From: Balneola sp. | Lineage (GTDB): Bacteria > Bacteroidota > Rhodothermia > Balneolales > Balneolaceae | Assembly (NCBI GenBank): GCA_017640785.1 | Contig: JAEPPZ010000005.1 | Span: 1-64,000, forward strand | Direction: 5' to 3' | DNA: 64,000 nucleotides | Shown here: positions 54,300 to 63,766 of the stretch, piece after piece | How positions within the stretch are numbered: the first letter of the stretch is position 1 | Layout of the letters: each line of letters begins with the position of its first letter | Position numbers and translations under genes: made by a program | The notes under the pieces: generated by a model | What the model was told of the DNA's origin: nothing | What the model saw: the letters and a program-made list of their open reading frames with translations, nothing else | Database searches by the model: none

Positions 54300-54731
54300 C
54301 TAGATCTTCTTAAAAGGGCAATACTCTGCTATATTTCTTTCGGTTTCGTAGAGCTTGACACTATAAAGTACTCCTCCTTCCGAAGAAGCTTCTTCTACTT
54401 CTTCTTTTAGCTCGTTATAAAATGCTTTAACCAGGTTTTCCGAACTTGGTAAGATTCCGTCCAAAAAAGGGACATCCAGATTCAGATTTTTGTGGTCGCA
54501 AGGTTCCACTATTTTTTCCTCTATGATCTGCTTTAAATCCGAAAGATCAATTATAAAACCGGTTTCAGGATTTGGCTCTCCTGCTACTGTTACTTCCATA
54601 ACATAATTATGTCCATGCCAGTTTGGATGATTGCACTTTCCAAAGGTCTTTTTGTTCCACTCATCACTTTTGGATGGATTATGCAACCGATGTGCAGCGT
54701 TAAAATGTGTTTTTCTTGTTACAAGTACCAA
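54300..54731 (-). CDS. queD: 6-carboxytetrahydropterin synthase (PTPS/QueD family)
   Basis: The 143-residue enzyme has the tunnelling-fold motifs HFNAAHRLHN (first zinc His), GKCNHPNWHGHNY (catalytic Cys and two zinc His) and a late VKLYETERN (substrate Glu). It converts dihydroneopterin triphosphate in queuosine precursor synthesis or, in a minority, in tetrahydropterin synthesis; the GKCN form resembles PTPS. The start is a TTG at 54731, because the conserved THFNAAH lies only eight residues in and no ATG precedes it. It is isolated from other queuosine genes. Confidence 0.88.
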   Translation of the reverse strand: MVLVTRKTHFNAAHRLHNPSKSDEWNKKTFGKCNHPNWHGHNYVMEVTVAGEPNPETGFIIDLSDLKQIIEEKIVEPCDHKNLNLDVPFLDGILPSSENLVKAFYNELKEEVEEASSEGGVLYSVKLYETERNIAEYCPFKKI

Positions 54732-54837
54732 AACTTACCCTTTTTTGATTTACTCACTTAACCGAATAGTAAGAACTTCGGTTCCCGAATTATATAGCTA
54801 ATAAAAGAAATTTACGGTATGAATCAGAAAAGTAATG

Positions 54838-54873
54838 ACAAAAAAAGAGAGCCCCGGTTTCATCAGAGCTCTC
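54838..54873 (-). terminator. Rho-independent terminator of the beta-helix/TonB receptor operon
   Basis: On the minus strand GAGAGC (from 54873) pairs with GCTCTC (54852-54847) around a 15-nt loop and is followed by T9 (A run at 54838-54846). It lies 65 nt past the stop of the beta-helix lipoprotein gene. Moderate stem, good U tract. Confidence 0.65.
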
Positions 54874-54938
54874 ATGTGATCAGCACACCTCACAATTTCT
54901 GTGAGACGTAATATGTAGAGTTAGCTACAAACTCTAAT

Positions 54939-56231
54939 TTAGTTGTCGTTCCAGCGAACCCAGTTTCCTGTTGCCCAGTTTGTGGAACCGAATGCTCCTA
55001 TATAAGTAGCACTTGAGTTAAAGAAACTATTACTTGGAGGAGTTGCACCTGTTACCGGGTTTGCAACTGTATAATCATAAGCAGCAGCATTTGTGAATCC
55101 CGGTGCTTGTTCCATTGTTACTGCTCCAAAATCAGTTGAGTCAGCAGCATTGTTGAAACCTTCATTATTCCAAACAATAGTGTTATCAATAGAAAGGTCG
55201 TTAGGGAACATAGCTCTGGTGTCATCTTCGATCTTGAAGTTCAAGCCATCAAAATCAGTAATGATGAAGTTTTCAAGAGTACCGTTGAATTCTTCTCTTA
55301 AACGCATACCGTAGTTTTTATCTTCAGCATCTTTGGTTGCACCATCTTGCTTCAATCCAACTAAAGTAACATTATAAAGTGTTGGGTTAGTTTCTCCACC
55401 TGAACCCAGTGTCTTAACACCATCAGACTCAAAACCATTATCTGCTCCGGCAACCTGAACACCCAACCAGAATTGACCATTTCCGTTCCAGCCTTCATCC
55501 ATATCGAAAGAATCATCATCGTTGAAAGAAGAGATCAGATATTTTGCGTTTACTGAGCCTCCGAACCACTCAAAACCGTCATCAGTACACTTGTAAACCT
55601 GTATGTATTCTAAAGTAGTGCCTGAACCTACTGAATAAAGACTTAAGCCGTTTAGCTCTGAACCTTCAGCGAAAGAGAAACCTACATATTCAATTCGAAC
55701 ATATTTAAGGATTCCACTGTCATCGTTATTGTTGGTACCACCATACTGAATTGCATCAGGAAGACCTTCAACTTCTCCTTTTCCGCCATCGATATTGTTG
55801 ATCCCTTCTCCGGCCAGCACGATGCCACCCCAGTCGCCCGGTAGTTTATTATCACGAGCTGAAGTAAATACTATTGGATTGTTTGCAGTTCCTTCAGCAA
55901 CTAATCTTCCACTAGACTTAGGTGTGTCAAAGTTTTCCGCATCTGCAGGAAGCGTGATAATTGCTCCTACTTTATCTACATCGTTGTTGTGATAGGTAAA
56001 ACTTACTTCGACTCCTGCATCAATAGTTAAAGTTACTCCGGGAAGTACGTAGTATTGTCCGGTTAATTCCTGATCTGTAGACCACCTTGTGTCTTCAGCG
56101 ATCACAGTGCCGGGTAGAGCTTCATAGATTGCCGGTAACTCAGTGTCTTGATCATTGCCGTTATTATCATTACAAGATGCGAATGATAATGCTAAAGCAA
56201 ACAGAGTTAGAAGCTTAAGATTAGATTTCAT
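54939..56231 (-). CDS. Exported beta-helix lipoprotein
   Basis: The 430-residue precursor has a lipobox (FASC, Cys20) and then a right-handed parallel beta-helix, recognisable by repeated turns such as GDWGGIVLAGEG, LKYVRIEYVG and LEYIQVYKCTDDGFEWFGG, with Asp/Asn-rich loops that resemble calcium sites. It is encoded 28 bp after a TonB receptor gene on the same strand, an arrangement like SusC/SusD pairs, though the fold differs from SusD. It probably sits on the cell surface and binds a ligand for the receptor. A function is not established. Confidence 0.83.
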   Translation of the reverse strand: MKSNLKLLTLFALALSFASCNDNNGNDQDTELPAIYEALPGTVIAEDTRWSTDQELTGQYYVLPGVTLTIDAGVEVSFTYHNNDVDKVGAIITLPADAENFDTPKSSGRLVAEGTANNPIVFTSARDNKLPGDWGGIVLAGEGINNIDGGKGEVEGLPDAIQYGGTNNNDDSGILKYVRIEYVGFSFAEGSELNGLSLYSVGSGTTLEYIQVYKCTDDGFEWFGGSVNAKYLISSFNDDDSFDMDEGWNGNGQFWLGVQVAGADNGFESDGVKTLGSGGETNPTLYNVTLVGLKQDGATKDAEDKNYGMRLREEFNGTLENFIITDFDGLNFKIEDDTRAMFPNDLSIDNTIVWNNEGFNNAADSTDFGAVTMEQAPGFTNAAAYDYTVANPVTGATPPSNSFFNSSATYIGAFGSTNWATGNWVRWNDN

Positions 56232-56259
56232 GATTTTTATATTGTTTTTTTGTTAAGTA

Positions 56260-58959
56260 TTAATTGAATGAATAGTTAAAACTGATTGAGAAACTGGTTC
56301 CGATCTCATATTGGTTAGTAATGATATCACCTTGTTGGAATACCACATTGTCACCCAAAATATTTTCTACACTTGCATTAACTGATGCATTACCGAAGTT
56401 TTTAGTAAAACTCAGATCCAGCTTATTAAAAGATTGCTCATACTCGTCATCAGGTTGTTCGTTATTTCCTACAGCAGAAATACGATCTCCAAACTTGTTG
56501 AATGACAGAGTCATTTCTGAATCAATTGCGGCAAAAAAGTAGAATGCATTCATATTAAGTGTGTATGGAGATTGCCCGTACATTGGTCTCTCTGCATTCG
56601 CCTGACGGCCTTCAAACTCTCCATCAGAATATTCAACAGCTGAAAGGATATAAGAAAAGTTACCACTCAGTCTCAGTTTCTCAGTGATGTTCTTTCTTCC
56701 TTCTAGTTCAACTCCATATAGATCTGCTGATTCTACATTATCGTAACGAACTTCATTATTCTGAGTAATTCGATTAAATATCTCGATTGGGTTTTCAAAT
56801 TTTTTGTAAAACATACTGAAGGCCAATAATTCACCAACATTAGGATATGTTTCTAGTCTAAGATCATAGTTATAGATCTTAGTTCGCTGAAGATCAGGAT
56901 TCCCAAAAACGGTTCTCCCTCCTAGTTCATCCTGAAAACTAAATTCTGATAGCTCTCTGAATTCAGGGCGAGCTAAAGTGATAGAGAATGCACTTCGTAG
57001 ATTTGTCTTATCGCTTGGTCTGAATGTTGCATTAAAAGCAGGTAAGAGATCGATCTCATTAACTAGAACATCACTATTTATAGACTGAGTTGAATTCTCT
57101 ACTCTCAACCCGGAAACGAAATTCCAGTTACTGCTTGGCGACCAATTTAAGGAGAAATATCCTGCAGCTAATTCCTGCTCACCATTGTATGAGTCTCTGG
57201 AGTTTGTACGCTCTGTAAGTAATAAACTTTCATTTAGGATATTTTCCGGAGTAAAAATTTCTTCTGGAGAAAGTGTTTTATCTATATCCGGTGCGTCTGA
57301 AGAAGGATTTGCATCATAGATCAATTTAAATGATTCAAAATCTCTGTCTTTGTATAAACCAAATCCTCCAACTTTTACACTTATTTTTTGAACCGGCTTA
57401 AACTCATAATCCAGCTTTGCAGAGTAGTTGTTATCATTTTGGAAAGAAAAGAAGTGAGAATTGCCTCGGAATGGCAATATTATTTCAAGATCACCGGCAT
57501 CTGTTCTAACATATTGAGTAGTTCTGCGATCCGGAAGGTCTCTTACTGCTTTCGAATAAGTTAATGATGCGTCTAGGCTGGATTCCAGAAAATCCGGGAA
57601 ATACGTTTCGAAAATTAAAGTGCTTGAATAGATCGCTCTCCTGTCAAACTCTGACAACGTTTGCTTGTTATCATTATCAAAGTTGTAGTATGATCCTTCT
57701 ACAGTCGAAAACAGATTGTCGGAGGAATTAGAGTACAAATTCTTGATACCGATCTTTGTTAATTCATTCGGCTTCATAAAAACGTTCAACATTCCATTCA
57801 AGCTGGTGTTTTCTTGCCCTGAATTTCTGATGTAATCAGACCCTAGTAATGTTTCACCGGTATTGTCATTAAAATTGTTGATATACCTTAAAGTCTCATT
57901 TGTTCTTGAATCAGTGCTGTATCTATAGCTTAAGTTGGATACTATACCGATCGGCATCTTGTCCTGATTGAACTGATTGCTGTAACTGAAACCAAATTTT
58001 TGACTGGGCAGAGACTGAATATTTTTAGAAGACCAAGAGTTACTAAGCTGGCCCACTACTTTTCCCGCTTCTTGCGAACTTGTAATTTGACTGTCTTCTA
58101 TCTCTTTAGGAAGGCTTCTGAAACCATTATCGTATCCTAAGAAATCAGTTCCACCACCGTTATAACCCAAATAGTTTTTGAAAGTTGAGTTAGTATTGAA
58201 CCCTGTAGTGTATGAGAAAGAAATGCTTGGATCGTTAGGAAATTCTTTCGTAATAATTTGTACAGAACCACCTGAAAACTCACCTGACTGATCCGGAGTG
58301 TAAGTTTTTTGTACTACAATATTATCAACAATACCGCTTGAAAGTATATCAACCGGTGCTTCCTTTTTATTCGGATTCGTGGAAGGAATTGGTGAGCCAT
58401 TCAATTGAACATTACTATATCTGTTACCAAGCCCACGAACGTAAACGTCCTTACCACCAATTACAGATACTCCTGAAACCCTCTTCATGGCTGAACCCAC
58501 GTTTCCGTCTGTTGAACGTGAAATCTCTTCAGAAGAAATTCCGTCCTGAACTGCTATAGCTTTTCTTTGTATTGAAAGTAGTCCGGCTTCACCACTTTTG
58601 ATCGCTTCTGCTGTAACTACAACTTCATCGAGGTCTGCTACATTTGTTTCCAATGCGATGTTGATAGATGTGGATTCACCTTCATAAACCACAATACCCG
58701 TAACTGTTTGAGTTGTATACGAAATATAGGATACTGTTAACGAATACGTTCCTGCTTCTAAATTACGAATTGAGAAATGACCGTCCAGATCGGTAGCTGC
58801 CCCTTTTGTAGTTCCGGTTATTCCTACGCTAGCGCCAATAATTGTCTCACCATTTTCGGCATCGACAATGGTCCCGGTTATTTGTCCGGTTCCTTGTGCA
58901 AAAACTGCAATGGAACATGTCCAGAGCAGTAAGGTTAAGAAGTGTTTTAAATTTTTCAT
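56260..58959 (-). CDS. TonB-dependent outer-membrane receptor
   Basis: From the ATG at 58959 the precursor is 899 residues: signal peptide (ending VFAQ), a carboxypeptidase-regulatory-like domain (about 25-110: ITGTIVDAENGETIIGASV), TonB plug (about 120-240: GVSVIGGKDVYVRGLGNRYSN) and a barrel ending in a polar-aromatic SFNYSFN. There is no STN domain, so it should not signal to an anti-sigma factor. A GTG frame extends upstream but would precede the signal peptide. It forms an operon with the beta-helix lipoprotein; the ligand is unknown. Confidence 0.9.
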   Translation of the reverse strand: MKNLKHFLTLLLWTCSIAVFAQGTGQITGTIVDAENGETIIGASVGITGTTKGAATDLDGHFSIRNLEAGTYSLTVSYISYTTQTVTGIVVYEGESTSINIALETNVADLDEVVVTAEAIKSGEAGLLSIQRKAIAVQDGISSEEISRSTDGNVGSAMKRVSGVSVIGGKDVYVRGLGNRYSNVQLNGSPIPSTNPNKKEAPVDILSSGIVDNIVVQKTYTPDQSGEFSGGSVQIITKEFPNDPSISFSYTTGFNTNSTFKNYLGYNGGGTDFLGYDNGFRSLPKEIEDSQITSSQEAGKVVGQLSNSWSSKNIQSLPSQKFGFSYSNQFNQDKMPIGIVSNLSYRYSTDSRTNETLRYINNFNDNTGETLLGSDYIRNSGQENTSLNGMLNVFMKPNELTKIGIKNLYSNSSDNLFSTVEGSYYNFDNDNKQTLSEFDRRAIYSSTLIFETYFPDFLESSLDASLTYSKAVRDLPDRRTTQYVRTDAGDLEIILPFRGNSHFFSFQNDNNYSAKLDYEFKPVQKISVKVGGFGLYKDRDFESFKLIYDANPSSDAPDIDKTLSPEEIFTPENILNESLLLTERTNSRDSYNGEQELAAGYFSLNWSPSSNWNFVSGLRVENSTQSINSDVLVNEIDLLPAFNATFRPSDKTNLRSAFSITLARPEFRELSEFSFQDELGGRTVFGNPDLQRTKIYNYDLRLETYPNVGELLAFSMFYKKFENPIEIFNRITQNNEVRYDNVESADLYGVELEGRKNITEKLRLSGNFSYILSAVEYSDGEFEGRQANAERPMYGQSPYTLNMNAFYFFAAIDSEMTLSFNKFGDRISAVGNNEQPDDEYEQSFNKLDLSFTKNFGNASVNASVENILGDNVVFQQGDIITNQYEIGTSFSISFNYSFN

Positions 58960-59117
58960 TGTGTGCTGATATTTTATTTTGATCACTCTATTTGGTGATC
59001 AAAAAATACCAACAGCACTTTGCTATACTATTACCAACAGTTTATGCTTTAATTACCGCTTTATTACCGGAATGTTAAGAAGCGATTGAAAAGCCAGTAA
59101 AAAGCTCCTGAGAGCAA

Positions 59118-61229
59118 TTAATCGGCTTTTTTTTCTGATTCCTCTTCTTTTTGATTATCTTTTTTTGAATCAGTTTCTGTTCCATTATTAGAACCTGTTT
59201 TTGAATCTTCAGTTTTATCTTCAGAATCAGAATCGGATTCAATTACATCATCTACAACTTCAGCATCAGGAGTAGTGTACTCTTCATAAGTAGTTTTTGT
59301 ATCGAAAGGTCTTTTCCCTATCAATTTCTCAAGATCAGATTGATAAAGCATTTCTTTTTCCAGCAATTCCTTAGCAAGAATTTCTAGTTCTTTCTTTTTT
59401 CCCTGAAGAAGTTTCTTTGTTCTTTGATAAGCTTCATCAATGATTTTCTTGACCTCTTCATCAATGATCTGAGCAGTAGACTCAGAATAAGGCTTCTGGA
59501 AGTTGTAGTCGCTTTGCTTGGAATCATAAAAAGATACATTTCCGATCTTATCATTCAAGCCATACACAGAAACCATGCTGTAAGCCATCTTTGTAATTCT
59601 TTCCAGATCACTTAAGGCTCCTGTAGATATCTTTCCGAAAACGATCTCTTCTGCGGCTCTACCACCTAAAGTCATGCACATTTCGTCCATTAACTGTTCG
59701 GTTTGATGCAGGAATTGTTCTTTAGGTAAATACTGAGCATAACCTAGTGCAGCCAATCCTCTCGGTACTATAGATACCTTTACTAACGGATTTGCATGTT
59801 CCAGATACCAACCTGCTACAGCATGACCTGCTTCATGATATGCAACGATCTTTTTCTCTTCAGGAGAAATGATCTTGTTCTTCTTCTCAAGCCCGCCTAT
59901 CACTCTGTCAATTGCGCTCTCGAAGTCATCCATGTCTACCGCCTTTTTATCCTTTCTGGCGGCAATTAAGGCAGCTTCATTACAAACATTAGCGATTTCA
60001 GCACCTGCAAAACCCGGTGTCTGCGCGGAAAGCTTCTTTGACTCAACTTCTTTACTAAGCTTAAGCGGCTTCAAGTGAACTTTAAAAATAGCTTCTCTTC
60101 CGTTTTTATCGGGCTTGTCAATACTGATCTGTCTGTCAAATCTACCAGGACGCAACAATGCGTTATCCAAAACATCAGGTCGGTTGGTAGCCGCAAGAAT
60201 GATCACACCAGAGTCTGTTGCAAACCCATCCATTTCTACAAGCAATGAGTTCAGAGTGTTTTCTCTTTCATCATTTGATCCCGGCATTTGACCTTTACCT
60301 CTGGATCTACCAATAGCATCTATCTCATCAATAAAAATAATACAAGGTGCTTTTTCTTTCGCTTGCTTGAAAAGATCACGAACTCTGGCAGCTCCTACAC
60401 CCACAAACATTTCCACAAAATCAGAACCTGACAATGAGAAAAACGGAACTTCAGCTTCACCTGCTACTGCTTTTGCAAGCAATGTTTTACCTGTTCCCGG
60501 AGCTCCAACCAATAGTGCTCCTTTTGGGATCTTACCACCAAGTTTTGTGTATTTAGACGGAGACTTTAGAAAATCTACAATTTCTTTTACTTCTTCTTTC
60601 GCTTCATCAAGTCCTGCCACATCTTTGAATGTTGTTTTTGTGTCAGTCTGCTTGTCATAAAGAGAAGCTTTGTTTTTACCGATGTTCAGAACCTGTTGTC
60701 CCGGATTCATTCTTCTCAGGATCAACACCCAGAAACCAATCGCTAATGCGATCATGATCAACCAAACAAAAACTCCGCTGAACCAATCTTCTTCAATAGT
60801 TACTTCATATTCTACATCATTGGCATCCAGAACGGGACGAATATCATCGCCGCGCAACATTGTAGTTCTGAATCTCAGGTAGGATTCATCTCCCCCCCCC
60901 AGATTAAAGCTATTGTTTTCTTCCTGAGCCGGAGCATTTACAATTCCTTCAGCAAGGGCTTTTTGAGTGTACTTTCCCTCTATGTATGAACCATTTTTAA
61001 TGAGTATCTCTTCAACGTACCCATTTTCAACGTGCTCCAGAAAAATGCTGTATTTGATATTATTGGTTACCTGAACGCCCGAGTAAATAAATTGAGCTAC
61101 AAGTAGAACTAAAAATATTACTAGAAATCCCCATGTCGGAAACTTTGGAGTTTTCGGCTTATCCTTTGAATTGGAATCTTTCTCAGGTGCTTTAATTTTC
61201 TTTTTTGGAGCGGATTTTTTATCTGCCAT
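59118..61229 (-). CDS. ftsH: ATP-dependent zinc metalloprotease FtsH
   Basis: The 703-residue inner-membrane protease has a lysine-rich N-terminus, membrane helices at about 33-52 and 148-170 around a periplasmic domain, an AAA+ domain with Walker [10 protein letters not shown], Walker [12 protein letters not shown] and SRH region [19 protein letters not shown], and the zinc-protease motif HEAGHAVAG. It degrades membrane and short-lived cytosolic proteins. A C-terminal tail of about 60 residues is very acidic with Lys. A nine-G tract (60892-60900) lies in the periplasmic region, at Leu110-Gly113. Confidence 0.97.
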   Translation of the reverse strand: MADKKSAPKKKIKAPEKDSNSKDKPKTPKFPTWGFLVIFLVLLVAQFIYSGVQVTNNIKYSIFLEHVENGYVEEILIKNGSYIEGKYTQKALAEGIVNAPAQEENNSFNLGGGDESYLRFRTTMLRGDDIRPVLDANDVEYEVTIEEDWFSGVFVWLIMIALAIGFWVLILRRMNPGQQVLNIGKNKASLYDKQTDTKTTFKDVAGLDEAKEEVKEIVDFLKSPSKYTKLGGKIPKGALLVGAPGTGKTLLAKAVAGEAEVPFFSLSGSDFVEMFVGVGAARVRDLFKQAKEKAPCIIFIDEIDAIGRSRGKGQMPGSNDERENTLNSLLVEMDGFATDSGVIILAATNRPDVLDNALLRPGRFDRQISIDKPDKNGREAIFKVHLKPLKLSKEVESKKLSAQTPGFAGAEIANVCNEAALIAARKDKKAVDMDDFESAIDRVIGGLEKKNKIISPEEKKIVAYHEAGHAVAGWYLEHANPLVKVSIVPRGLAALGYAQYLPKEQFLHQTEQLMDEMCMTLGGRAAEEIVFGKISTGALSDLERITKMAYSMVSVYGLNDKIGNVSFYDSKQSDYNFQKPYSESTAQIIDEEVKKIIDEAYQRTKKLLQGKKKELEILAKELLEKEMLYQSDLEKLIGKRPFDTKTTYEEYTTPDAEVVDDVIESDSDSEDKTEDSKTGSNNGTETDSKKDNQKEEESEKKAD
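60892..60900. repeat. Nine-base C/G homopolymer inside ftsH
   Basis: Nine consecutive C on the plus strand encode the end of Leu110 and Gly111-113 of FtsH. Such tracts slip readily during replication or sequencing, and a change by one base would truncate an essential protease. Confidence 0.9.
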
Positions 61230-61340
61230 CTAAATGATATAAACTGATGTTAGTGAGTCTCAAATATACACATTAAATATATCTTTGAGGGGTCTGCTTA
61301 TTTAAACTAGGTTAAGTCAAAAAACGTGCCATAGGTTTTT

Positions 61341-62369
61341 TTATGACAAATCATCAAAAGAAATAACATCTCCTTCTGCTGTTTGCATTTTCATGCCATC
61401 TTCTTTGGGAACCATTCGCCCAACTACGGAGAAGTCTTTGAATTGTTCTACAAATTTCTCCACTTCTTTTTCGGGTAAGGTGAATACTATCTCGAGATCT
61501 TCCCCCCCGAACAAAGCATAACGATCTACATCTTCTTCCATTTCATCTGCTACATGTCGGGTTTCAACGGCAACCGGAATTGCTGCTTGATACAGGTAAG
61601 CTCCCAGATCTGACGCTGCGGCAATTTGGCTAACTTCATGAACCAAACCCTGAGTTAAATCAATCATAGAAGACGGAACAATACCGTTCTCTTTCAATGC
61701 TTCAATGAGATTCTTTCTAGCCGCAGGAACTAACTGACGCTTAACTACAAATTCATATTCTGAAAGATCCGGCTGAGCACCTTCGTTACCATGTTGTTCC
61801 CAAAATTTCTTTTCCCGCATTAAGATTCTAAGTCCTGCAATGGCAGCACCCAAGTCGCCCGTCACACAAATAGCATCTCCTTGTTTTGCTCCGGAGCGAT
61901 AGGTAACACTTTTTCCGTCCACTTCTCCATAAGCCGTGACCGTAATAACCATATTCGAGTGATTGGCAGTTATATCACCGCCAACAACTTCTACCTCATA
62001 ATCAAAACCGGCGGAATAAATCCCTTTATAAAGATCATCAATCATTTGAGTTGATTGACGATTGGGAACAGCTATATTTATTAAAACGGAAGTTGGGTTT
62101 CCATTCATTGCATAAATATCGCTGATAGCTGTGCTCACAATTTTATATCCCAAATGATGAAGGGGAGTGTATGTAATGTCAAAATGGACTCCCTCAACAA
62201 AAGTGTCAGAGGTGATTAAAGAATGAGTTTTACCATCTGTTTTCAAAACTGCTGCATCGTCCCCAATACCTTTGATAGTAGATTGATTTGTGTGAGAGTC
62301 ATAAGCTGTGATCTGTTTTATCAGACCTTCTCTTCCTACACTTTGTATACTTTTAAATTCCTGATCCAT
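61341..62369 (-). CDS. thiL: Thiamine-monophosphate kinase
   Basis: The 342-residue PurM-like kinase phosphorylates thiamine monophosphate to the diphosphate cofactor, also needed by the oxoglutarate dehydrogenase of this window. Motifs: KGIGDDAAVL (N-terminal metal and ATP site), EGVHFD, EVVGGDITAN, CVTGDLGAA and SMIDLTQGL. Length is normal. AGGAG stands 5-6 nt before the ATG, a good Shine-Dalgarno. It follows the ExbD operon but is separated from it by a terminator. Confidence 0.95.
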   Translation of the reverse strand: MDQEFKSIQSVGREGLIKQITAYDSHTNQSTIKGIGDDAAVLKTDGKTHSLITSDTFVEGVHFDITYTPLHHLGYKIVSTAISDIYAMNGNPTSVLINIAVPNRQSTQMIDDLYKGIYSAGFDYEVEVVGGDITANHSNMVITVTAYGEVDGKSVTYRSGAKQGDAICVTGDLGAAIAGLRILMREKKFWEQHGNEGAQPDLSEYEFVVKRQLVPAARKNLIEALKENGIVPSSMIDLTQGLVHEVSQIAAASDLGAYLYQAAIPVAVETRHVADEMEEDVDRYALFGGEDLEIVFTLPEKEVEKFVEQFKDFSVVGRMVPKEDGMKMQTAEGDVISFDDLS

Positions 62370-62389
62370 AATATCTCCTGTCCATTAAA

Positions 62390-62423
62390 TAAAAAAAGGC
62401 AACCATGAACTTCATGGATGCCT
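62390..62423 (-). terminator. Rho-independent terminator of the ExbB/ExbD operon
   Basis: On the minus strand GGCATCCATGAA pairs with TTCATGGTTGCC (one internal mismatch) and is followed by seven T (A run 62391-62397). It lies 20 nt after the stop of the last exbD gene and before thiL. Confidence 0.85.
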
Positions 62424-62443
62424 CAAATTTGCGTAAACCAGAA

Positions 62444-62899
62444 TTAGTTTCTGGTAGCCTCACTTTTAGTAGAATAATTAATTCTAAAAGTACTTGCTTG
62501 CTTCAACTCTTCTTGTACATCTGTTAATAGTCCGAATTCAGAACTTTCATCCACTCTAAGTGAAACGATCATTCTTTGTTCTTCTAACAATTTATCGTAC
62601 ATGATGGTTCTAATAGCACCAATATCTTCTTGTATTGAATCGTCGATCTGAACTTTATCATTACCAAGTTTATTATTTGGTAAGCGTTCAGGGCCAATAT
62701 AGATATAAGAAACTAATCTCTTTTCTTCTATCTTTTCAATATTAGTAGCTTTTGTTAGATCAATTTTAACCTTCAGAGTTACTTCTCTCAATACAGTGGT
62801 AACCATAAAGAAGAAAAGAAGCATAAATACCACATCGGGCATTGCAGAAGTTGGTACCTCTTGCTTTGTTCCGGCTTGTTTTTTCTTAAAATGTGCCAT
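62444..62899 (-). CDS. exbD: ExbD/TolR-family biopolymer transport protein (second copy)
   Basis: The 151-residue protein has a short cytoplasmic start, one membrane helix (about 19-38) with the key Asp of the AMPDVVFMLLFFFMVTT motif, and a periplasmic domain. With ExbB it forms the proton channel that powers TonB for the receptors in this window, or the Tol/gliding equivalents. It lies 5 bp after the first exbD gene. The helix is flanked by Lys-rich KKKQAG and the tail ends in a short polar stretch. Confidence 0.92.
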   Translation of the reverse strand: MAHFKKKQAGTKQEVPTSAMPDVVFMLLFFFMVTTVLREVTLKVKIDLTKATNIEKIEEKRLVSYIYIGPERLPNNKLGNDKVQIDDSIQEDIGAIRTIMYDKLLEEQRMIVSLRVDESSEFGLLTDVQEELKQASTFRINYSTKSEATRN

Positions 62900-62904
62900 T
62901 ATGT

Positions 62905-63444
62905 TTACTCCGGATCAGGTTCAGCGATTGAAATTTTCTTAGGATAAATATCATCTACGATATCTTTTTGTTCCTTGTTGAGTTGAGAATAATCTCTACC
63001 GAAGTTTTGATTCGCAGCTTCATTTCTAAGTGTAGCATACGCGCCAATCACTTCATCCAACATATCAATGTAGATCCTGTATGGTGTTTCACGTACTGTT
63101 TTCAATGAAACAATAGCAGCCTGAGGACTAATCGCTAACTCTTCACTCGCTTCAGGGTTCTTGATGAACTCAATGAGTTTAGCTTGAACTTCGTCAATTG
63201 GAGTTGGCTCGTCATCCATAGTTACCAAACCTGCATTGTTAACCAGGATCTTCATTAAGTTTCTTTCTTTAATTGGAGGTGGTTCCACCGTAGGATCAAG
63301 AGGTGGAGGAAGTACCATTCCGATTCCGGTATCTACGTTAATGGTAGTAGTAACCAGAAAGAAGATGAGTAAGAGAAAGGCAATATCCGCCATAGACGAA
63401 CCATTAATCTCAGCACTTTCTCTTTCACGTTTCTTTAATAGCAT
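62905..63444 (-). CDS. exbD: ExbD/TolR-family biopolymer transport protein (first copy)
   Basis: The 179-residue protein has its membrane helix at about 19-37 with the conserved Asp in SSMADIAFLLLIFFLVTT. A proline-rich segment (LPPPLDPTVEPPPIKE) follows the helix, and the periplasmic domain is longer than in the second copy. Two ExbD proteins after one ExbB is the rule in many Bacteroidota. It lies 10 bp after the 91-residue membrane protein gene, in the same operon. Confidence 0.93.
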   Translation of the reverse strand: MLLKKRERESAEINGSSMADIAFLLLIFFLVTTTINVDTGIGMVLPPPLDPTVEPPPIKERNLMKILVNNAGLVTMDDEPTPIDEVQAKLIEFIKNPEASEELAISPQAAIVSLKTVRETPYRIYIDMLDEVIGAYATLRNEAANQNFGRDYSQLNKEQKDIVDDIYPKKISIAEPDPE

Positions 63445-63454
63445 AATTGCTTAA

Positions 63455-63730
63455 TTAAAACTTGAATGTTCCACGAAGTCCGGTAAGGAAAATCGTTAAG
63501 ATCATTCCTCCCATCATTACGCCGGCAGTCATAACTGCAGCTTTAACTTCGTCTTGACCTAGTGAGAAATATGTAATTGCGAATACAACTACAGGCACCA
63601 GCATCAAAGCGATTCTCTTAAAATCTTGTTTTCCTTGTGTTAGGCTACGAATACCTGATATGATCATGGCTAGAATTCCACCCACGATCATTAATCCGGC
63701 AAGACCAACACTTATACTTACAATATTCAT
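63455..63730 (-). CDS. Small membrane protein in the ExbB/ExbD operon
   Basis: The 91-residue protein has three predicted membrane helices (about 5-25, 38-58 and 64-85) joined by short charged loops (TQGKQDFKR and GQDEVKAA). I do not know its function. It sits between exbB (36 bp upstream) and the first exbD (10 bp downstream) on the same strand, a place where small unknown membrane proteins occur in related genomes. It may modulate assembly of the proton channel. Confidence 0.7.
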   Translation of the reverse strand: MNIVSISVGLAGLMIVGGILAMIISGIRSLTQGKQDFKRIALMLVPVVVFAITYFSLGQDEVKAAVMTAGVMMGGMILTIFLTGLRGTFKF

Positions 63731-63766
63731 AATAATCTCCTATTTAACTTTTTTTGGTTGGGATTA

